DNA of 9,916 nucleotides from Anaerolineae bacterium (lineage in GTDB: Bacteria > Chloroflexota > Anaerolineae > B4-G1 > SLSP01), in NCBI GenBank assembly GCA_016934645.1, contig JAFGSL010000341.1:1-9916 (forward strand), read 5' to 3'. The notes under the pieces are model-generated. The model was not told the origin of the DNA. It worked only from the letters and a program-made list of their open reading frames with translations, and did not search any database. Position 1 is the first letter of the stretch, and each line of letters begins with the position of its first letter. Below, one piece after another: positions 6,187 to 9,916 of the stretch. The position numbers and the translations under genes are program-made.

Positions 6187-6240
6187 GTGTTCTGTGATAG
6201 GTTTTGCATCCATTGCGCATATCGAAAATACAGGTACACT
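6183..6240 (+). promoter_or_regulatory. Upstream element A, candidate promoter of the UroD-like gene
   Basis: TTGCGC (6213-6218) and TACACT (6235-6240) are spaced 16 bases apart. They lie within a stretch that closely resembles the region before the AOR gene (7417-7473). Shared blocks are CATYGTGTT, GGTT, CCATTG, ATATC and ACAGGTA. Taken alone the boxes are mediocre; the conservation between two sites is the main evidence. The element ends 31 bases before the ATG and touches the antitoxin operator. Confidence 0.5.
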
Positions 6241-6271
6241 TGCCACTATGCCTGATTGAGGGAGCAAAGCG

Positions 6272-7402
6272 ATGAATGGACGTGAGAAAATGCTGGCGGC
6301 GTTTTCACCGGAGGGAACGCCTGAGATTCCCGCTGTGATTTGCTATGAAGACATCTTCATCCGCGACCACTGGGCGCAACTGAGCAGCAGGCCGTGGTGG
6401 GTGCGCGCCACGCCCGATATTGAGACGCAGTCGGCGTGGCGGCGTGAGGTGGAAGAAGCTATCGGACAAGACTGGTTTTTGCTGCCAGAGGGCGCTTCCT
6501 ATAAAGAGCGTACCCGCATCAGCGTCGAGACGCAGGGGAACCAGGTTTATCGCGTCGACCGGCTTACCGGCATGCGACAGCGTCTTTCACCGCCTAAAAT
6601 CAGCGGTTGGACCGGGCACGAGGTCGCCTCTGTGCACCCGTCACAGCTCCCGCAGACGCCCGACGAGGTCGACGCCTGGATCATCGATCCGCACACCGGC
6701 GACTACGGGTTGGCCGACGGGCGCGGCGATTTGGCGCAGCACATCCTGGCCGATTGGGGCGCAACGCGGTTTCCCCTCGGCTACATCGCCGGGCCGTTGT
6801 GGACGTGTTATTACATGTGGGGTTTTGAAGGCATGATGCTTCATCTGGTCGACAAACCCGATTTGGTGCGCTACGCCGTGCAGCGATTCGCGGAATATAG
6901 TATCCGGCAGGTGCGCACGGCGGCGCGCCTGGGAGCGTTGGGCGTGTGGATGGAAGACTGCATGACCGACATGATCAACCCGCAGCACTACCGGACGTTC
7001 AACCTGCCCTACCTGCGGCAGATCACCGACGAAATCCGGGCGACGGGGATGCACAGCATCCACTACTTCTGTGGCAATCCCACCGGCAAATGGGACCTGT
7101 TGCTCGACACCGGCGCGGACGCTCTGGCATTGGAAGAGAGCAAGAAAGGCTTCGTGATCGACATTGCGGATGTCGTGGAACGGGTCAACGGGCGGATGAC
7201 GGTGCTGGGCAATCTGGATTCCGTGGGCATCCTGGAGCAGGCCGGCGACGAGGCTCTGCGCGCCGAGATCGCCCGGCAGATTGCCGCCGGACGGCGCAAT
7301 GGTAGCCGCTTTATCATGAGCCTTGGCAGTCCGGTGACGCCGGACACGCCGGCATCGCGCGTCCGACGTTATTGCGATCTGACACGTCAACTGGGCATGT
7401 AG
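6272..7402 (+). CDS. Uroporphyrinogen decarboxylase superfamily (URO-D/MtaA fold) protein, divergent
   Basis: Encodes 376 residues. It belongs to the superfamily of heme decarboxylases and cobalamin or coenzyme M methyltransferases. Recognisable parts are the N-terminal NGREKMLAAFSPEGTPEIP (cf. the R-x-x-x-A-x-x-x-x-x-P-D/E-R-x-P start of the family), MEDCMTDMINP (227-237), HYFCGNPTGKWD (264-275), ADALALEESKKGFVIDI (282-298), VLGNLDS (311-317) and the terminal SLGSPVTPDTP (350-360). His264 and Cys267 look like the zinc ligands of MtaA-type methyltransferases, but spaced His-x2-Cys, and the usual third Cys is Ser353. Neither heme synthesis nor a standard corrinoid methyltransfer is therefore secure. 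ATG 6272 has GAGGGAG seven bases upstream. It starts a same-strand cluster with an AOR-family oxidoreductase and an enolase-superfamily enzyme, which suggests catabolism. No corrinoid protein gene is visible nearby. Confidence 0.82.
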   Translation: MNGREKMLAAFSPEGTPEIPAVICYEDIFIRDHWAQLSSRPWWVRATPDIETQSAWRREVEEAIGQDWFLLPEGASYKERTRISVETQGNQVYRVDRLTGMRQRLSPPKISGWTGHEVASVHPSQLPQTPDEVDAWIIDPHTGDYGLADGRGDLAQHILADWGATRFPLGYIAGPLWTCYYMWGFEGMMLHLVDKPDLVRYAVQRFAEYSIRQVRTAARLGALGVWMEDCMTDMINPQHYRTFNLPYLRQITDEIRATGMHSIHYFCGNPTGKWDLLLDTGADALALEESKKGFVIDIADVVERVNGRMTVLGNLDSVGILEQAGDEALRAEIARQIAAGRRNGSRFIMSLGSPVTPDTPASRVRRYCDLTRQLGM

Positions 7403-7416
7403 ACCTCGTCGTATAT

Positions 7417-7473
7417 CATTGTGTTAAATTTTGGTTAGTTCCCCATTGTCAATATCCCAAAAACAGGTAAACT
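7417..7473 (+). promoter_or_regulatory. Upstream element B, candidate promoter of the AOR gene
   Basis: TTGTCA (7446-7451, five of six to TTGACA) and TAAACT (7468-7473) are 16 bases apart. The predicted start is near 7480, at the edge of a perfect hairpin. The aligned part (7443-7473) matches 24 of 31 bases of element A without gaps, and further blocks match upstream. This suggests that the UroD-like and AOR genes have separate but similarly controlled promoters. Confidence 0.55.
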
Positions 7474-7476
7474 ACA

Positions 7477-7508
7477 CGGATGGAACGGACTTTTCTCCGT
7501 TCCATCCG
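7477..7508. repeat. Perfect 13-bp hairpin in the AOR leader
   Basis: CGGATGGAACGGA (7477-7489) pairs without mismatch with TCCGTTCCATCCG (7496-7508) around the loop CTTTTC. No T-run follows on the + strand, so it is unlikely to terminate the UroD-like transcript. It lies immediately downstream of the predicted AOR promoter and could be an operator at +1, a 5' stabilising hairpin, or a dispersed palindromic repeat. Confidence 0.75.
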
Positions 7509-7548
7509 CTGAGTCCGTTGAGGCTATTTTGGGAGGAAAAAGTTTCTG

Positions 7549-9654
7549 ATGAAGGCTAAAATGATAACGTTGGAACGGTTCGCGCCGTTGCACGGTTGGC
7601 GCAACCGGCTGTTGCGCATCGATTTGTCGGATGGGCGCATCTGGGCGCAGGAAACAGCGCCGGATGTGCCTAAGTTTTTAGGGGCCAGAGGATTGGCGGC
7701 GAAGGTGTTGTGGGACGAGTATCCCGACCCCGTGGACGCGTTCGACGCGCGGAATCCTTTGATGGTGATGCCCGGCGCGCTTACCGGCGCGCCTTCGCCG
7801 TATTCCGGGCGGACCAACGTGTGCGCATTCAGCCCGCAGTGTTGGCCCTACACCTGGTTCTCGCGGGCCAGCATCGGCGCGGATTGGGGCCACGAACTCA
7901 AAAAGGCCGGCTACGACGGTGTGGTCATCAGCGGCGCGAGCGATACGCCGGTGCGCGTCCTCATCCGCGATGACGAAGTGAGCCTGTTGCCCGCGGACGA
8001 ACTGTGGGGGATGGATGCGCTGCTGGTCCAGAAGGAAATTCAGGCACTCGACGGGCAGCGCGTCAAAACGCTCACCATCGGGGTGGCTGGTGAGAACCTG
8101 TCGCGCATTGCTACTGTCCACACGGGCAGTTCCTCGGTGGCCGGGCAGGGCGGTTTCGGCGCGGTGATGGGCAGCAAGAAGCTCAAGGCGATCACGGTCA
8201 TCGGCACAGGGAAGGTCTCCGTGGCCGATCCCGAACGTCTGCGCACGTTATTCCGTGACATCGCCGCCGAAGTGCAGGGTTCGCGGCCCGGAAAGCGTTT
8301 TTTGCAGCGGATCACCGAGCGTCTCCAGGGCGAAGGCGCAGATAAAGTCCGTTTGACCCCATGCACGATGTATTGCCCCACGCCCTGTCGCGTCGAAGTC
8401 ACCGGCATCCAGGGCTGCCACTTCGACCAAAAATGGTCGGGCGCGATGGGGTGTGTCAGCGGGACCTTTGGCGGCAGAGGCGACGCGGGAATTTACGACT
8501 GGCGCTTCGATTTTCGCGGCGCGTTCGAGTTGAACATGCACGCCAATCGCCTGGGCCTCAACCATTGGGATGTGCTGATAGGCCTCGTCCCCTGGCTGCA
8601 CACCAGCCACAAACTCGGGCTGATCGCGGAGATTAACGGAACGCCCATCGATTGGAATTCCATCGACTTCTGGGTGACGCTCCTGGATGCCATCGCCTAC
8701 CGCGACGGAATCGGCGACGCGCTGGCTGAAGGCGGCTACCGCGCAGCGCTCCAACTGGGTCTGGGTGAAGAGATTATGCGCCGCTATTACACCGGCTGGG
8801 GGTACTCCGGGCACTGGGATGGGCACGCCACTTTTACGAACCGCATCGTCTATCCTTTCTGGATCGTCAGTGCGATCCACTGGGCGATGGATACACGGGA
8901 TCCCGCCAGCAGCACGCACGGCTACGTGCAGAACGTGATGATGCACGGCCCGTTCGGGTGGCGCAAGCCCGGCGAGGAGGGCGCGATTTCGTGGGATCAG
9001 ATGCGCGCTATCGGTGAGCGCGTCTACGGGAGTGCTGCTGCCCTCGATCCGCTCAGCGGGTACGAGGGCAAGGCCATCCCCGCCGCCTACCACGGCTTGC
9101 GCTCGATTATGAAGGACTGCCTGCCGACCGACGACCAGGTCTTCCCGCTGATCTACAGCCACACCAGCGAGGATCGTTTTTGCCGGATTCAGGACTCGGT
9201 CAACGGCGGTTTTATCGATGGCCCGGACGTGGACGCGCATCTCTTCCGCGCCGGAACGGGCGTGGATTGGGATAACGCCGAGTTTGAGCGCGCCGCCGAG
9301 CGTATCCTCAACCTCGAACGCGCCATCAGCGTGCGGCATTTCGCCAAGGACCGCGCGATGGACGAGCGCGTTCTACCAAGCTTTGAGTACGACGAGAACT
9401 GGATCAACCCCGAACTGGGCACACGCATGGCTCTGGAACGGGAGAAGTTCGCTCCGGTGATGGACGAATACCTGCGCCTGCGCGGGTGGGACGTGACCAC
9501 CGGCTGGCCCACGCAAGACACGCTTGCGCGGCTTGACCTCGACGGCGTTCACGACGCCATGCTCGCCGGCGTCGCGCGCGCCCAAGCCCGTCTGCCGCAA
9601 TTGCCCCCAGAACCGCCCGTGCTCGATGTTCACAAGAATGACCCGGAGAGGTAG
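7549..9654 (+). CDS. Aldehyde ferredoxin oxidoreductase family protein (tungsten/molybdenum bis-pterin enzyme), atypical
   Basis: Encodes 701 residues; classical AORs have about 605-620. The family oxidises aldehydes to acids, or reduces acids, using a W- or Mo-bis-pterin and a [4Fe-4S] cluster. The N-terminal AOR domain (about 18-220) shows KFLGARGLAAKVL, PGALTGAPSPYSGRTN, KKAGYDGVVISGAS and AGQGGFGAVMGSKKLKAI. Domains 2 and 3 follow, ending with DEYLRLRGWDVTTGWPT (639-655). The cluster Cys are 272, 276 and 280 (Cx3Cx3C; Pyrococcus AOR has Cx2Cx3C). The pterin motifs DxxGL(C/D) appear as NRLGLN (333-338) and DCLPTD (523-528), so the usual fourth cluster Cys is Asp528, with Cys524 nearby. GGGAGG lies 12 bases before ATG 7549. 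The gene ends AGG TAG in a heptamer repeat. The substrate is unknown; the neighbours suggest an acid or sugar-derived compound. Confidence 0.9.
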   Translation: MKAKMITLERFAPLHGWRNRLLRIDLSDGRIWAQETAPDVPKFLGARGLAAKVLWDEYPDPVDAFDARNPLMVMPGALTGAPSPYSGRTNVCAFSPQCWPYTWFSRASIGADWGHELKKAGYDGVVISGASDTPVRVLIRDDEVSLLPADELWGMDALLVQKEIQALDGQRVKTLTIGVAGENLSRIATVHTGSSSVAGQGGFGAVMGSKKLKAITVIGTGKVSVADPERLRTLFRDIAAEVQGSRPGKRFLQRITERLQGEGADKVRLTPCTMYCPTPCRVEVTGIQGCHFDQKWSGAMGCVSGTFGGRGDAGIYDWRFDFRGAFELNMHANRLGLNHWDVLIGLVPWLHTSHKLGLIAEINGTPIDWNSIDFWVTLLDAIAYRDGIGDALAEGGYRAALQLGLGEEIMRRYYTGWGYSGHWDGHATFTNRIVYPFWIVSAIHWAMDTRDPASSTHGYVQNVMMHGPFGWRKPGEEGAISWDQMRAIGERVYGSAAALDPLSGYEGKAIPAAYHGLRSIMKDCLPTDDQVFPLIYSHTSEDRFCRIQDSVNGGFIDGPDVDAHLFRAGTGVDWDNAEFERAAERILNLERAISVRHFAKDRAMDERVLPSFEYDENWINPELGTRMALEREKFAPVMDEYLRLRGWDVTTGWPTQDTLARLDLDGVHDAMLAGVARAQARLPQLPPEPPVLDVHKNDPER

Positions 9655-9677
9655 ACAGTAGACGGCAGACGGAAGAC
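9650..9677. repeat. Heptamer array (GGTAGAC type) at the AOR stop codon
   Basis: Four units in register on the + strand: GGTAGAC (9650-9656), AGTAGAC (9657-9663), GGCAGAC (9664-9670) and GGAAGAC (9671-9677). The first unit provides the TAG stop (9652-9654), in the same frame (AGG TAG) as in thiB. Confidence 0.85.
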
Positions 9678-9735
9678 AGGGAAGAAAACCCCGTCTACTG
9701 TCGCGCGAATCTTCGCGCTCTGTCTACCGTCTACC
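9654..9735. repeat. Nested inverted repeats after the AOR gene
   Basis: GACAGTAGACGG (9654-9665) has a perfect inverted copy CCGTCTACTGTC (9691-9702). Next comes a tight hairpin GCGCGAA-TC-TTCGCGC (9703-9718), and then more inverted heptamers (CTGTCTACCGTCTACC, 9720-9735) that could also pair with the array at 9650-9665. Alternative folds are thus possible. No T-run follows, so read-through into the next gene is likely, perhaps with processing here. Confidence 0.75.
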
Positions 9736-9764
9736 CATTAGCAAACACTCACAGGAGAAAATGA

Positions 9765-9916
9765 ATGACCACTTACGAAGAGACACTCAATCACGTCAGC
9801 ACACATTCCCGGCCGTCGGACCTGCGCATCACGGATATGCGCGTCGCCACGATTGTCGGCGCGCCGATGCGCTGCCCGCTGATCAAGATCAGCACGAACC
9901 AGGGCATCGAGGGCTA
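9765..9916 (+). CDS. Enolase-superfamily enzyme (mandelate racemase/muconate lactonizing type), N-terminal fragment
   Basis: Fifty codons are visible before the window ends. After a short polar leader (residues 1-18) the sequence reads [19 protein letters not shown] (19-37), then [14 protein letters not shown]. This is the typical first beta-hairpin of the N-terminal capping domain of sugar-acid dehydratases and racemases in this superfamily (cf. ITDMR, then LVRIxTDEGxxGxGE). ATG 9765 was preferred because AGGAG lies seven bases upstream; ATG 9761 is in another frame and too close to that site. The catalytic barrel lies outside the window, so the substrate class (gluconate, galactonate, tartrate type and so on) cannot be told. 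It lies 110 bases after the AOR gene on the same strand, which suggests a shared catabolic pathway. Confidence 0.8.
   Translation, partial: MTTYEETLNHVSTHSRPSDLRITDMRVATIVGAPMRCPLIKISTNQGIEG

Noticed and set aside
7477..7508. Intrinsic terminator for the UroD-like gene
   Set aside because: The stem is strong but no T-run follows on the + strand; the following bases are GC-containing.
8248..9339. Long antisense open frame (363 codons) opposite the AOR gene, and similar ones at 6641-7390 and 2196-3137
   Set aside because: They lie opposite or in shifted frame to genes with clear family motifs, are rich in Arg/Ala/His/Pro as expected of shadow frames in GC-rich DNA, and have no recognisable domain.
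9739..9764. Third copy of the shared upstream element before the enolase-superfamily gene
   Set aside because: Only CCATT and ACAGG-like pieces match, at a different spacing, and the latter is explained by the ribosome-binding site.
1..9916. tRNA, rRNA or insertion sequence
   Set aside because: No cloverleaf-like TTC-arm sequence, rRNA segment or transposase was recognised.

Overview
The window looks like a chromosomal segment from a GC-rich, probably anaerobic or facultative bacterium. Several gene junctions carry mutating 7-base tandem repeats. I associate these, from memory, with Chloroflexota (Anaerolineae-like) genomes; the phylum is an inference and no marker gene in the window proves it.

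Region 1 (1-470, + strand) holds the 3' end of a small membrane-protein gene. It overlaps (ATGA) a 110-residue winged-helix regulator that ends tail to tail with the next operon.

Region 2 (5384-468, - strand) is a complete thiamine-salvage operon. A TATAAT promoter is followed by a TPP riboswitch, a strong intrinsic terminator, a palindromic repeat, and then thiN (thiamine pyrophosphokinase), thiB (lipoprotein thiamine-binding protein), thiP (fused two-domain permease) and thiQ (ATPase with an extra C-terminal TOBE-like region). Import and pyrophosphorylation of thiamine are thus in one transcript, predicted to be shut off by TPP through termination. Heptamer arrays sit at the thiB/thiP and thiP/thiQ junctions. 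One is translated as the N-terminal tail of ThiP.

Region 3 (6186-5415, - strand) is a toxin-antitoxin-like pair, a ribbon-helix-helix antitoxin overlapping a PIN-domain toxin. An inverted repeat spans its -10 box.

Region 4 (6183-9916, + strand) is a catabolic-looking cluster. It contains a divergent uroporphyrinogen-decarboxylase-superfamily protein, a tungsten/molybdenum aldehyde ferredoxin oxidoreductase (AOR) family protein, and the start of an enolase-superfamily (mandelate racemase/muconate lactonizing) enzyme. The first two genes have matching ~60-bp upstream regions, which suggests duplicated promoters under common control. The AOR-like protein departs from the usual cluster and pterin motifs, and the UroD-like protein lacks the third thiol of the methyltransferase zinc site. 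This three-gene set, with its shared promoter element, is the best candidate here for an undescribed pathway. Its substrate cannot be read from the sequence.
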